Source: Advenella sp048381675 (GTDB taxonomy: Bacteria; Pseudomonadota; Gammaproteobacteria; Burkholderiales; Burkholderiaceae_B). Taken from it: a DNA stretch of 64,000 nucleotides. Each line of letters begins with the position of its first letter. Positions within the stretch are counted from its first letter, which is position 1. The stretch lies in assembly GCF_048381675.1 (NCBI RefSeq), contig NZ_JBLWIS010000011.1, forward strand, positions 1 to 64,000, read 5' to 3'. The notes under the pieces are model-generated. The model did not search any database and was not told the origin of the DNA. It saw only the letters and a list, made by a program, of their open reading frames with translations. Below are positions 48,938 through 58,132 of this stretch, piece by piece. The position numbers and the translations under genes are program-made.

Positions 48938-50806
48938 ATGTCAAATTTTCTAGAAAAGCTCAACTCTCCCGATGATGTCAGAAAATTAAGCCGTTCAGAG
49001 TTGGAGCAGGCAGCCAAGGAACTTCGGTCTTTTATTATTCGTTCGGTATCCAAAACCGGCGGGCACCTTTCGTCCAATCTTGGAACGGTAGAGCTTACGC
49101 TTGCGCTTCATTATGTGTTCAATACCCCGCATGACCGGATTATCTGGGATGTGGGGCATCAATCTTATCCACATAAAATTCTTACTGGCCGGCGCGAAGG
49201 CATGGCGCATTTGCGTCAGGCTGGCGGAATTTCAGGTTTTCCCAAGCGTAGTGAATCAGAATACGATGCTTTTGGCACTGCCCATTCTTCCACGTCCATT
49301 TCGGCAGCTTTGGGTATGGCAGTGGCTTCGCGTAATCTGCAAATAGAACGTCAGCACATTGCGGTCATTGGTGATGGCTCGATGACGGCTGGCATGGCAT
49401 ACGAAGCGTTAAATAATGCGGGCGTCACCCCGGGCATTAATCTGCTGGTTATCCTGAACGACAACGACATGTCCATTTCCCCACCGGTCGGGGCGCTTAA
49501 CAAGTATCTGGCCCGTCTGCTGTCAGGCACCCTCTATCAGGAGGCGCGCAGTGTGGGCAAGGCGGTGCTGGGGCAGTTTCCCTCGCCGGTCATGGAAATG
49601 GCCCGCAAGGTTAAAGGCCATGCCAAAGGCATTTTGGGTTCTGCTACCTGGTTTGAGGAGTTCGGCTTTAATTATGTTGGGCCCATCGATGGCCATGACC
49701 TGGATGCATTGGTGCCTACCTTGCAAAACCTGCGTCAAATGGGAGGTCTGCAATTCCTGCACGTCATTACCAAGAAAGGGCAGGGATACAAACTGGCCGA
49801 GGCGGATCCTATCCTGTATCACGGACCTGGCAAATTTGACCCTGAAGTAGGTATCCAGAAACCGGCCAAGCCTGGAAAACAAACTTTTACCCAGGTTTTC
49901 GGGCACTGGTTGTGTGATATGGCTGCACAAGACGAAAAACTGATTGGTATTACCCCCGCCATGCGAGAGGGTAGTGGCATGGTGGAATTTGAAAAACGAT
50001 TCCCTGCGCGATATTTTGATGTGGGTATTGCCGAACAGCATTCGGTGACTTTTGCCGCCGGTATTGCTTGTGAAGGCCTTAAACCTGTCCTGGCTATTTA
50101 CTCAACCTTTCTGCAAAGGGGGTATGATCAGCTGATTCATGATGTTGCCCTGCAGAACCTTGACGTGACTTTTGCCCTTGACAGGGCAGGCCTGGTGGGG
50201 GCCGATGGCGCCACTCACGCCGGTAACTATGATATTGCTTTTTTACGTTGCATCCCCAATATGGTGGTGGCAGTTCCTTCGGATGAAAATGAGACCCGCT
50301 TGTTGCTGAGCACTTGTTACCATCATAAAGGCCCTGCGTCCGTGCGTTATCCCAGAGGATCGGGTGTGGGGGCGAACGTCAGCGATACCCTTGATCCGGT
50401 AACGTTAGGCAAGGCAGTGGTGCGTCGCACAGGTACGGGCATGGCTATCCTGGCTTTCGGTCCTTTGCTGCATGCAGCCATGCCGGTGGCGGAAAAATTC
50501 AATGCAACGCTGGTTGACATGCGTTTTGTGAAACCAATCGATGAAGAATTGGTTAAACAGCTTGCAGTGACACATGAGGTTTTTGTGACGCTGGAAGAAG
50601 GTAGTGTAATGGGGGGCGCAGGTAGCGCCGTTGCTGAACTCATGAGCGCGTTCGGGTTCAGTAAGCCCATTTTGCAGCTTGGCTTGCCTGATCGTTTTAT
50701 CGATCATGGCGATCAGGCCGCACTCTTGAAGGGCGTGGGTCTGGATTCGGAAGGAATCGAGGCGGCTGTCCGCGCACGTTTTAAATCCGTTTTGAATATT
50801 ACTTAG
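48938..50806 (+). CDS. dxs: 1-deoxy-D-xylulose-5-phosphate synthase
   Basis: This 622-residue thiamine-diphosphate enzyme makes DXP from pyruvate and glyceraldehyde-3-phosphate, the first step of the methylerythritol pathway. The cofactor motif GDGSMTAGMAYEALNNAG lies near 145-162 and the catalytic glutamate is in GIAEQHSVTFAAG, near 365. DRAGLVGADGATHAG is typical. It supplies precursors to the neighbouring ispA. Confidence 0.97.
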   Translation: MSNFLEKLNSPDDVRKLSRSELEQAAKELRSFIIRSVSKTGGHLSSNLGTVELTLALHYVFNTPHDRIIWDVGHQSYPHKILTGRREGMAHLRQAGGISGFPKRSESEYDAFGTAHSSTSISAALGMAVASRNLQIERQHIAVIGDGSMTAGMAYEALNNAGVTPGINLLVILNDNDMSISPPVGALNKYLARLLSGTLYQEARSVGKAVLGQFPSPVMEMARKVKGHAKGILGSATWFEEFGFNYVGPIDGHDLDALVPTLQNLRQMGGLQFLHVITKKGQGYKLAEADPILYHGPGKFDPEVGIQKPAKPGKQTFTQVFGHWLCDMAAQDEKLIGITPAMREGSGMVEFEKRFPARYFDVGIAEQHSVTFAAGIACEGLKPVLAIYSTFLQRGYDQLIHDVALQNLDVTFALDRAGLVGADGATHAGNYDIAFLRCIPNMVVAVPSDENETRLLLSTCYHHKGPASVRYPRGSGVGANVSDTLDPVTLGKAVVRRTGTGMAILAFGPLLHAAMPVAEKFNATLVDMRFVKPIDEELVKQLAVTHEVFVTLEEGSVMGGAGSAVAELMSAFGFSKPILQLGLPDRFIDHGDQAALLKGVGLDSEGIEAAVRARFKSVLNIT

Positions 50807-50817
50807 GTTTTTAATAT

Positions 50818-51615
50818 ATGAATTCCATAATTGGCTCGGACGAGTTAATGCCCGACGTGCAAAGTTCTCAGGACTTGCGTCATATACCAATTGAACGCGT
50901 AGGAATCAGACGTGTAAAACATCCCATGCTTGTGCAGGCTGCCGATGGTTCAGTGCAGCCCACTATCGCAGAGTGGACGCTAACTGTATTTTTGCCCGAG
51001 CATGAAAAAGGGACCCATATGTCCCGCTTTGTGGCTCTGCTTGAGCGATATCGCTCACAAGCCATGACTATTGCACTTTTCAAAGAAATGGCCCGTGAAA
51101 TGCTGCCCTTGCTGCATGCTGAAAAAGGTGACCTCACGGTTTCTTTTCCGTATTTTATTAATAAGAGCGCACCGGTCTCGGGTGTCGAAAGCCTGATGGA
51201 CTATCAGGTTACGTGGTTTGCGGTTGCCCGGGGTGAGGAAGTTGAGTTTGAACTCAATGTGGTTGTGCCGGTAATGAGCTTGTGCCCATGCTCAAAAGCA
51301 ATTTCCGCTTATGGCGCACACAACCAACGTTCCCATATTACCGTGCAGTTGGTCTCTGATGGCAACTACACCATGGAATCGGTGATCAAGACGGTTGAGC
51401 AGCAGGCATCTTGCGAACTGTGGGGCTTGTTAAAACGCCCGGACGAGAAGTATGTAACCGAGCGCTCTTACGATAACCCCAAATTTGTCGAAGACCTGAT
51501 CCGGGATGTGGCAGCCAATATCCGGAAAATGCCCCAACTCAGGCGATATAAGATCGAAGCCGAAAATTTCGAATCGATTCATAATCATTCGGCATATGCG
51601 GTGATAGAAGGTTAA
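50818..51615 (+). CDS. folE2: GTP cyclohydrolase FolE2 (type IB)
   Basis: This 265-residue enzyme converts GTP to dihydroneopterin triphosphate for folate or queuosine precursors. The type IB signatures are VMSLCPCSKAIS, with the metal-binding cysteine, and YGAHNQRSHITV. It ends RRYKIEAENFESIHNHSAYAVIEG, as is usual. In many bacteria folE2 is the metal-independent back-up for folE under zinc limitation. No Zur site was seen before it; it is 11 bases after dxs. Confidence 0.94.
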   Translation: MNSIIGSDELMPDVQSSQDLRHIPIERVGIRRVKHPMLVQAADGSVQPTIAEWTLTVFLPEHEKGTHMSRFVALLERYRSQAMTIALFKEMAREMLPLLHAEKGDLTVSFPYFINKSAPVSGVESLMDYQVTWFAVARGEEVEFELNVVVPVMSLCPCSKAISAYGAHNQRSHITVQLVSDGNYTMESVIKTVEQQASCELWGLLKRPDEKYVTERSYDNPKFVEDLIRDVAANIRKMPQLRRYKIEAENFESIHNHSAYAVIEG

Positions 51616-51620
51616 TGCTT

Positions 51621-51650
51621 GTGATTTGTCGCGTGTCTGCGACAAATCAC
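51621..51650. other. Perfect inverted repeat after folE2
   Basis: GTGATTTGTCGC (51621-51632) and GCGACAAATCAC (51639-51650) form a 12-bp stem with a 6-base loop and no T run. It could end or protect the folE2 transcript. Confidence 0.6.
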
Positions 51651-51700
51651 AAAGTGTCCCGGCAAGTATTTAAAAACAAACAGAATTCTTAACGGTTTTT

Positions 51701-51729
51701 TTGTTTACGTTAGAGAATTGTGTTATATT
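51701..51729 (+). promoter_or_regulatory. Promoter of the rpsF operon
   Basis: TTGTTT (51701-51706) and TATATT (51724-51729) are 17 bases apart. The predicted leader to rpsF is about 130 bases. Confidence 0.5.
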
Positions 51730-51824
51730 TGACGGTTTCTTGCTCGACTTATGTTTGTTGCGGGCTTAAAGCCTGGTTTATCCGGGTAATAGGTTACGGC
51801 ATCAAGACATGAGCGGGCTGTCAG

Positions 51825-51845
51825 TTGCCATTGTAAAAATGGCAA
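51825..51845 (+). promoter_or_regulatory. Hairpin in the rpsF leader
   Basis: TTGCCAT (51825-51831) and ATGGCAA (51839-51845) form a 7-bp hairpin just before the AAGGAG ribosome site. In many bacteria the S6:S18 complex binds its own leader. I cannot confirm the full consensus of that element here. Confidence 0.35.
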
Positions 51846-51865
51846 GATATCCTTAAGGAGTTATT

Positions 51866-52246
51866 ATGCGTCACTACGAAGTAGTGTTTATCGTGCATCC
51901 GGACCAAAGCGAACAGGTCCCTGCAATGATCGAACGTTATCAAGCTTTGGTAACAGGCAACAATGGTGTTGTCCACCGTCTTGAGGACTGGGGTCGTCGT
52001 CAATTGGCATACCCAATCCAGAAACTGGTTAAAGCCCATTATGTGTGCATGAACATCGAGTGCAACCAGGAAACGCTTGACGAGCTGGAACACTCTTTCC
52101 GCTATAACGATGCTGTTTTGCGTAATCTGGTTATCAAAACCAGCAAAGCTCATACAGAAGCCTCTATCATGATGAAATCTGTAGAGCGTGAAGAAGCGCG
52201 TAAAGCAACTGCCGAGTCATCAGCAGAGCAAGATAGCGAAGAGTAA
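51866..52246 (+). CDS. rpsF: 30S ribosomal protein S6
   Basis: This 126-residue protein starts RHYEVVFIVHPDQSEQVPAM. It has DWGRRQLAYPIQKLVKAHYV, with the expected ferredoxin-like fold, and an acidic tail (SSAEQDSEE) that may be glutamylated by RimK in relatives. AAGGAG precedes the ATG. It is the first gene of rpsF-priB-rpsR-rplI. Confidence 0.97.
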   Translation: MRHYEVVFIVHPDQSEQVPAMIERYQALVTGNNGVVHRLEDWGRRQLAYPIQKLVKAHYVCMNIECNQETLDELEHSFRYNDAVLRNLVIKTSKAHTEASIMMKSVEREEARKATAESSAEQDSEE

Positions 52247-52263
52247 TCAGCTGGTTATTGCTT

Positions 52264-52587
52264 GTGAACCAGATTCAATTGCAGGCCAGGGTGCTGGAAG
52301 TCAAGCCTTTGCGGCATACCCCGGCAGGCCTACCGGTACTGGATCTTGTACTTCAGCATCAATCGGAAATCATGGAAGCTTCGCATCCACGCATGATTGA
52401 GTTAATCATTCATGCCAGGGTACTTGGTGAAACCGCTACGGTTCTATCAGGTGTTGCGATGGGAAGTGAAATACGTGTCAAAGGTTTTTTGGCCCAGGCC
52501 CGTAAAAATTCAGGACGTGTCATCCTGCATATACAGAACGTCCAGTTTCCGTCAAAAGGTGTTGTAGCGGTTCATACAACTGTCTGA
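52264..52587 (+). CDS. priB: Primosomal replication protein N
   Basis: This protein of 107 residues is a single-strand-DNA-binding OB-fold protein of replication restart. QIQLQARVLEVKPLRHTPAG followed by LPVLDLVLQHQSEIMEA matches betaproteobacterial PriB. I chose GTG 52264 (MNQIQLQA) over TTG 52258. Its place between rpsF and rpsR supports the call. Confidence 0.9.
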   Translation: MNQIQLQARVLEVKPLRHTPAGLPVLDLVLQHQSEIMEASHPRMIELIIHARVLGETATVLSGVAMGSEIRVKGFLAQARKNSGRVILHIQNVQFPSKGVVAVHTTV

Positions 52588-52664
52588 CAAACTTAAAGTT
52601 CAGGGCATAAAGCTCTTTTATGAATTAGAGGCGCAGGCCTCACACACGAATAAAGGCAAAAATC

Positions 52665-52940
52665 ATGGCTTTCATGAAAAAAGGCAAGGACAAACGCAGC
52701 AAATTTACGCAGCAAAATCCATTGTTCAAACGTCGCAAATTCTGCCGCTTCACAGCAGCAGGCGTTGAAGAAGTCGATTACAAAGATGTCGATACTTTAC
52801 GTGATTTCATCACTGAAACAGGCAAAATCATTCCTGCCCGTTTAACAGGTACAAAAGCAAACTACCAGCGTCAGCTTGATTCAGCAATCAAGCGTGCCCG
52901 TTTTCTGGCTTTGCTTCCATACACTGACAACCACAAATAA
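52665..52940 (+). CDS. rpsR: 30S ribosomal protein S18
   Basis: This 91-residue protein has a basic N-terminal tail and the S18 core RKFCRFTAAGVEEVDYKDVD and LRDFITETGKIIPARLTG. It ends KRARFLALLPYTDNHK. It binds the central domain of 16S rRNA with S6, encoded two genes upstream. Confidence 0.97.
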   Translation: MAFMKKGKDKRSKFTQQNPLFKRRKFCRFTAAGVEEVDYKDVDTLRDFITETGKIIPARLTGTKANYQRQLDSAIKRARFLALLPYTDNHK

Positions 52941-52956
52941 TTAAGGATTATTAATC

Positions 52957-53412
52957 ATGCAAGTTATTTTGCTAGAAAAAATCGGCAATTTGGGTAACCT
53001 GGGTGAGGTTGTTCGTGTACGTGATGGTTACGCACGCAATTTCCTGATCCCTCAGAAAAAAGCCCGCCGCGCTACTGAAGCCGCTTTGCAAGAGTTCGAA
53101 GCACGTCGTGCAGAACTGGAAAAAGCACAAGCTGAAAAACTGGCTGCCGCACAGGCTGTTGGTGAAAGACTGAACGGTTACGTATTGACAATCAGCCAGA
53201 AAGCTGGTGTTGACGGTCGTCTGTTTGGTTCTGTTACCAACATGGACATTGCCGCTGCCCTGGTTGCTGCTGGCTTTGAAAATGTAGAGAAACAACAAGT
53301 TCGCTTGCTGGACGGTGCCCTGAAAGCCGTTGGTGAGTTCGCTGTTCAGGTTCACCTGCATGCAGACGTTAATGCCGACATCACCGTTGTTGTTCAAGGC
53401 GATATGGCTTAA
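52957..53412 (+). CDS. rplI: 50S ribosomal protein L9
   Basis: This 151-residue protein opens MQVILLEKIGNLGNLGEVVR with VRDGYARNFLIPQKKA, the L9 signature. A long alanine/glutamate-rich connecting helix (about 40-75) is followed by the C-terminal domain with GVDGRLFGSVTNMDIA. A terminator follows 30 bases after the stop. Confidence 0.97.
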   Translation: MQVILLEKIGNLGNLGEVVRVRDGYARNFLIPQKKARRATEAALQEFEARRAELEKAQAEKLAAAQAVGERLNGYVLTISQKAGVDGRLFGSVTNMDIAAALVAAGFENVEKQQVRLLDGALKAVGEFAVQVHLHADVNADITVVVQGDMA

Positions 53413-53442
53413 CAGACAGATTTTTAAAACTGTCAAACTTGT

Positions 53443-53468
53443 AAAAGCCGGCAATAGCCGGCTTTTTT
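53443..53468 (+). terminator. Terminator after rplI
   Basis: AAAAGCCGGC (53443-53452) and GCCGGCTTTT (53457-53466) form a 10-bp stem with loop AATA and a T run. Confidence 0.9.
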
Positions 53469-53583
53469 ACGTATATACTTACGTGTTGCAGCGGATAAAA
53501 TTATCCTTGGCTTTTTGCAATTTCCATTTCTTCTCGCGCAATTGTTGCGCGCCTCATTGAATACGTCCCATATTTAAATCAGC

Positions 53584-54975
53584 ATGAATGTAGTCGACCC
53601 TCAAATTGAATCACTTCGCTTGCCCCCCCATTCCATCGAGGCGGAACAGTCGGTCCTGGGTGGTTTGTTACTGGACAATACGGCACTTGAGCATATCTCG
53701 GATATTTTGAGTGAAGATGATTTTTATCGTCATGATCATCGTGTCATTTGGCGTCATGTCTGTAAAATCATTAACCTGGACAGGCCAGCGGACGTAGTGA
53801 CCATTTACGAGTCACTTGAAACGGAAGGCAAGGCGGAAGAAATTGGCGGCCTTGCTTATCTTAATGCCTTGGCACAAAATACGCCTTCTGCGGCCAATAT
53901 TCGACGTTATGCGGAAATTGTCCGTGAACGGGCCATGTTGCGTAAACTGGTTAGCATTGCCGATGAAATCGCCTCTGAGGCTCTCAATCCGAAAGGCAAG
54001 GAAGCGCGCCAGTTGCTTGATGAGGCAGAGGCCAGGATCTTCAAAATTGCCCAGGAAGGGACCCGCAGCGAGAATGATTTCCATGAAATGAGCAAGCTGC
54101 TGATTGATGTCGTAGATCGGATAGACGAGCTGGCGCACCGCGACAATGTCTCTGATGTGACGGGGGTGCCAACCGGTTTTGTCGATCTTGACCGGAAAAC
54201 ATCGGGCATGCATCCGGGCGATCTTATTATTGTGGCTGGCCGGCCTTCCATGGGTAAAACCTCGTTCTCCATGAATATCGGCGAGCATGTGGCCATCGAC
54301 CAAGGTTTGCCGGTTGCCGTGTTTTCCATGGAAATGGGGGCGGTTCAGCTGGCTGCCCGTATGTTGGGTTCGGTCGGGCGACTGGACCAGCAACGCATGC
54401 GTACCGGACGCCTGCTGGACGATGACTGGCCAAAAATTACCCATGCCATGCAGCTGATGCAAAATGCGCAGATTTTCATTGATGAAACACCTGGCCTCAA
54501 CCCGATCGATCTTCGTGCCCGTGCGCGGCGACTTACCCGTAAATGTGGTCAACTTGGCGTGATTATTATCGACTACCTGCAGTTAATGTCAGGTAGCGGC
54601 AGTGGTGGTAAAAATGAAAACCGTACCGCCGAGATTTCTGAAATCAGCCGTTCTTTGAAGGGATTGGCGCGTGAGTTGAATTGTCCGGTGATTGCTTTGT
54701 CTCAGCTAAACCGCAGTCTTGAACAGCGCACCAACAAACGGCCCATCATGAGTGACTTGCGTGAATCGGGTGCGATTGAACAGGATGCCGACTTGATCCT
54801 GTTTATTTACCGTGACGAGGTCTATCATCCGGAAACCCAGGATAAGGGTACGGCTGAAATTATTATTGGCAAACAGCGTAACGGCCCGATCGGTACCGTG
54901 AAAATGACCTTTGCGGGTGAAAGCACCAAGTTCCTGAACTATATGGGTTCTGGCGACAGTTTTATTTCAGACTAA
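53584..54975 (+). CDS. dnaB: Replicative DNA helicase DnaB
   Basis: This 463-residue hexameric helicase unwinds DNA at the fork. The N-terminal domain has PPHSIEAEQSVLGGLLLDN. The RecA-like domain has Walker A GRPSMGKTSFSMNI, near 220, and Walker B IIIDYLQLMSG, near 328. SQLNRSLEQR and the arginine finger region SDLRESGAIEQDADLILFIYR follow. No intein is present. It has an independent spacer from rplI of about 170 bases. Confidence 0.97.
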   Translation: MNVVDPQIESLRLPPHSIEAEQSVLGGLLLDNTALEHISDILSEDDFYRHDHRVIWRHVCKIINLDRPADVVTIYESLETEGKAEEIGGLAYLNALAQNTPSAANIRRYAEIVRERAMLRKLVSIADEIASEALNPKGKEARQLLDEAEARIFKIAQEGTRSENDFHEMSKLLIDVVDRIDELAHRDNVSDVTGVPTGFVDLDRKTSGMHPGDLIIVAGRPSMGKTSFSMNIGEHVAIDQGLPVAVFSMEMGAVQLAARMLGSVGRLDQQRMRTGRLLDDDWPKITHAMQLMQNAQIFIDETPGLNPIDLRARARRLTRKCGQLGVIIIDYLQLMSGSGSGGKNENRTAEISEISRSLKGLARELNCPVIALSQLNRSLEQRTNKRPIMSDLRESGAIEQDADLILFIYRDEVYHPETQDKGTAEIIIGKQRNGPIGTVKMTFAGESTKFLNYMGSGDSFISD

Positions 54976-55020
54976 TCTGTATCGTAGATCTCAGGCTTGC
55001 ATAAGGCTTCAAATGAAAAA

Positions 55021-55051
55021 CACCCTGCTACCGGAAAGCCGGGGCAGGGTG
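55021..55051. other. Hairpin after dnaB
   Basis: CACCCTGC (55021-55028) pairs with GCAGGGTG (55044-55051), with inner CCGG-CCGG pairing. No T run follows. It lies 45 bases after the dnaB stop. Confidence 0.5.
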
Positions 55052-55151
55052 CTGATAACAATGATCATGCAAGTTAAAGCAAGTTGTCGGGCTGTTAGGT
55101 TATTAAAACGGCACAGCCCGGCATATTGCAGGTTTAAATATGCATCATTTC

Positions 55152-56888
55152 CTATAAAGCATCACTGGCATAATCGGCCAGGCGTGAACGTTCACCTTTT
55201 TGCAGGGTAATATGCCCCGAGTGCGTCCACCCCTTGAAGCGATCGACCACATAAGTCAGCCCAGAACTCCCCTCGGTTAGATAGGGAGTATCGATTTGTG
55301 CAATATTACCCATGCAAACAATTTTGGTGCCAGGGCCGGCACGGGTGATGAGGGTTTTCATTTGCTTGGGCGTCAGATTTTGCGCTTCATCAATAATGAC
55401 GAATTTATTCAGGAAGGTGCGGCCGCGCATGAAGTTCAGCGATTTGACCTTGATGTGCGATTTAATGAACTCCTTGCTAGCGCTGCGATCCCAGTCTCCT
55501 GCTTCCGCATGAATACCTGAATTCAGGAATTCCAGATTGTCTTCCAGTGCGCCCATCCAGGGTTGCATTTTTTCTTCTTCAGTACCGGGTAAAAAGCCGA
55601 TATCTTCACCGACTGGAACAGTGACCCGGGTCATGATGATTTCAGTATAACGCTTGGTTTCCAGTACCTGGGTTAGTCCTGAGGCCAGGGCCAGAAGTGT
55701 TTTGCCGGTACCGGCCTGGCCCAGAAGAGAGACAAAATCACAATCAGGGTTCATGAGCAGGTTGAGTGCGAAATTCTGTTCACGGTTACGTGCCGTGACG
55801 CCCCAGACATTGTTCTTTTTATGGGTGTAGTCACGCAAGGTGGCCAGTACGGCGGTTTTTCCGCTCACTTCCTTGACTTGCGCATATAAGGGGGTGTCGC
55901 CTTCAAGATAAACAAATTCATTAATGATGAATTCGGGGCAGAGGGGACCTTTTATTTTGTAGTAGGTAGTGCCTCCTTGCATCCAGGACTCCACGTCTTT
56001 ACCGTGACGGGCCCAGAAATTGGATGGCAGTTGCATGATGCCGTCATAGAGCAGGTCTGAGTCTTCAAGTGAGTGGTCGTTCAGGTAGTCTTCGGCTTCC
56101 ATGCCCAGGGCACGTGCCTTCAGGCGCATATTGATGTCTTTGGAAACCAGGATGACCTGGCGGTCAGCATATTGTTTCTGCAGGGACCGGACAACACTTA
56201 GGATCATATTGTCGGCCTTGCCAGCAGGCAGGCTGATGCCCAGGTCGCTTTCCATGTTTGAAGTCTGGAACAGCAGCAGGCCAGTTGCATCTTTATTGCC
56301 CAGTGCGTTCAGTTGCATGCCATGCAGGATATCAGAGGTTTCTGCGGCAAGGGCGTCCAGCGAGCGGCTGACCTGCCGTGCGTTACGGGCAACTTCGGTC
56401 ATGCCTTTTTTGTGGTGGTCGAGCTCTTCCAGTGTCATCATGGGCAGGAAAATATCATGCTCCTGAAAACGGAAGAGTGAAGAGGGGTCGTGCAGCAGCA
56501 CGTTGGTATCAAGCACAAACAGTTTCCGGGTTTCGGTAGCGGTGGTGGTTTTTGTTTGGTTGGTCGTTTTTTTGGTTGCAGCGGTTTTTACTGCAGCGGT
56601 TTTCACTGCAGCAGTTTTTGTCGTTGCGGTTTTTGTGGTGGTTTTGGCAACTGTTTGTGCAGGGACTTTTGCTTCCGTTTTTTGGGCTGCGGTTTTGCGG
56701 GCTGTTTTGGCGGAAGCGCTGCTTGTGGCTTTGTCCGGTTGAGCAGGGGCTGCCACGGCAGTAGCCTTGACGGCGTTTGCTTTGGGGTGCGAACGTGCTG
56801 CCGGGGCGGCTGTTTTTATTTTTGGCGTGGCTATTGTGCCAATATCAATGGTATCGGCGGGTTTCGTTGGCAACTTGGGTAGTGGCAT
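55152..56888 (-). CDS. PhoH-family ATPase with N-terminal PIN domain
   Basis: This 578-residue protein has three parts. Residues 1-125 are rich in Ala, Lys and Thr with repeats such as KTAAVKTAAVKTAATKKTTN, like a histone H1 tail. Then comes a PIN ribonuclease domain starting KLFVLDTNVLLHDPSSLFRF (about 130-250). The C-terminal PhoH ATPase has GQAGTGKTLLALASG and IIDEAQNLTPKQMKTLITR. PIN-PhoH proteins act on RNA as ATP-dependent helicase/nuclease. The tail may bind nucleic acid. Confidence 0.9.
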   Translation of the reverse strand: MPLPKLPTKPADTIDIGTIATPKIKTAAPAARSHPKANAVKATAVAAPAQPDKATSSASAKTARKTAAQKTEAKVPAQTVAKTTTKTATTKTAAVKTAAVKTAATKKTTNQTKTTTATETRKLFVLDTNVLLHDPSSLFRFQEHDIFLPMMTLEELDHHKKGMTEVARNARQVSRSLDALAAETSDILHGMQLNALGNKDATGLLLFQTSNMESDLGISLPAGKADNMILSVVRSLQKQYADRQVILVSKDINMRLKARALGMEAEDYLNDHSLEDSDLLYDGIMQLPSNFWARHGKDVESWMQGGTTYYKIKGPLCPEFIINEFVYLEGDTPLYAQVKEVSGKTAVLATLRDYTHKKNNVWGVTARNREQNFALNLLMNPDCDFVSLLGQAGTGKTLLALASGLTQVLETKRYTEIIMTRVTVPVGEDIGFLPGTEEEKMQPWMGALEDNLEFLNSGIHAEAGDWDRSASKEFIKSHIKVKSLNFMRGRTFLNKFVIIDEAQNLTPKQMKTLITRAGPGTKIVCMGNIAQIDTPYLTEGSSGLTYVVDRFKGWTHSGHITLQKGERSRLADYASDAL

Positions 56889-56947
56889 TCGTTATACTCT
56901 TGTTCCGGGTTTGCCTGCATGCATTGGCATGCAGTTAATGGGTTGGA

Positions 56948-57424
56948 TTAGTTTGCTGCAATTTCCTTGACGGCCTCAAAAACTTTGTCTGCATGACCTG
57001 GGACTTTCAGGCCACGCCACTCCTGTACCAGAACTCCCTGGCTATCAAGCAGGAATGTGCTGCGTTCAATGCCCCTGACCTGTTTGCCATACATGTTCTT
57101 CAGTTTCATGACGCCAAACTGTGTGCAGAGCTTTTCTTCGGGATCGGCAATCAGGGGGAAAGGTAATTCATGTTTATTGCTGAAATTGGCATGTGTTTTC
57201 AGGGAGTCACGTGATACCCCGATGATTTCCGTATTCAGGGCCTTGAATTGTGCATAACGGTCACGAAAATCCTGTGCTTCTACCGTGCACCCGGGGGTGT
57301 TGTCTTTGGGATAAAAGTACAGGACAACATTTTTACCCTTAAGGGTATCCAGGTTGATGGGGCCCTGATGGCTTTCTGCCTCGAAGGCGGGTGTTTTCTC
57401 TCCAACTACGGGTAGATCACTCAT
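56948..57424 (-). CDS. bcp: Thioredoxin-dependent peroxiredoxin (Bcp/PrxQ)
   Basis: This 158-residue enzyme reduces peroxides. The peroxidatic cysteine is in FYPKDNTPGCTVEAQDFRDR, near residue 47. The resolving cysteine five positions later, known in E. coli Bcp, is absent (Gln in its place), so a one-cysteine or other mechanism is likely. GVSRDSLKTHANFSNKHELPFPL is typical. It is next to the PhoH gene, a common betaproteobacterial pair. Confidence 0.95.
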   Translation of the reverse strand: MSDLPVVGEKTPAFEAESHQGPINLDTLKGKNVVLYFYPKDNTPGCTVEAQDFRDRYAQFKALNTEIIGVSRDSLKTHANFSNKHELPFPLIADPEEKLCTQFGVMKLKNMYGKQVRGIERSTFLLDSQGVLVQEWRGLKVPGHADKVFEAVKEIAAN

Positions 57425-57443
57425 TCAATCATTTCCTTTTTCT

Positions 57444-57884
57444 TCATTCTTCATTTAACATCAGTGCAACGGCAACATTGCGCCCTTCAGACATTAACAC
57501 ATTATAAGTGCGGGCAGCGGCCTGTGAGTCCATGCATTCGATGCCAATCCTGGCGCTTAACAGCGGTGCCAGGATTTGTGGGGGAATAAATACCTGTTTT
57601 GCTCCGGTTCCAACAAGCAGGATATCAGGTGCGTTGTCGTAGGATGAGGCGGTGGTGCCGTCAAGAAAATCAAGGGCATTGGCCGGCTTGGCAGTAACGC
57701 CGGCGGCCAGTTCCAGCAATTGGGTAGTTATATCCGTCACTTTTTTGACCGGCCAGGCAGTAATCGGGCCTTCCGGCTTGAAGCAGATGGCATTTTCGTA
57801 GCGTACATCGTTAACATCAATATGATTGTCACCATATCGGGTAACGGTATTTAACGCAGAGCGTTCTTCTTTCTGTAATAGCAC
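57444..57884 (-). CDS. Mth938-domain protein (DUF498/NDUFAF3-like)
   Basis: This 146-residue protein has the Mth938-like fold. Its motifs are TRYGDNHIDVNDVRYENAICF, then PDILLVGTGAKQVFIPPQIL and GIECMDSQAAARTYNVLMSEGRNVAVALML. Eukaryotic relatives assist complex I assembly; the bacterial role is unknown. It lies 19 bases before bcp in transcription order, so both may be one transcript. Confidence 0.88.
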   Translation of the reverse strand: MLLQKEERSALNTVTRYGDNHIDVNDVRYENAICFKPEGPITAWPVKKVTDITTQLLELAAGVTAKPANALDFLDGTTASSYDNAPDILLVGTGAKQVFIPPQILAPLLSARIGIECMDSQAAARTYNVLMSEGRNVAVALMLNEE

Positions 57885-58031
57885 TTTTTCTCCTTATGCG
57901 TATTAATCATATTCTATCTATATTTCATGTTTGTGATGACTTTGCGGGTCATCCTGTCAATTGAATGCCGATTATGTAATTATCGATCCCAATCCTGCAT
58001 TAAAATAGAAAAAAGATGTTTTTATACAAAT

Positions 58032-58051
58032 TTTTACCAAACCTGGTAAAA
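58032..58051. promoter_or_regulatory. Inverted repeat upstream of alaC
   Basis: TTTTACCA (58032-58039) and TGGTAAAA (58044-58051) form a perfect 8-bp inverted repeat directly before the -35 box of alaC. It may be a regulator site. Confidence 0.4.
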
Positions 58052-58055
58052 CTAT

Positions 58056-58084
58056 TTGATCATGCTGTTTATATGCGCTAGATT
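58056..58084 (+). promoter_or_regulatory. Probable promoter of alaC-hom-thrC
   Basis: TTGATC (58056-58061) and TAGATT (58079-58084) are 17 bases apart, about 50 bases before the alaC ATG. Confidence 0.45.
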
Positions 58085-58132
58085 AATAGGTTTTATTGCG
58101 TTTTATTTATTTCTGTTTAAAAGGTGTTGGCC

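Noticed and set aside
53812..54552. 246-codon minus-strand frame inside dnaB
   Set aside because: It is long but wholly antisense to dnaB, His/Arg-rich as expected of a shadow frame.
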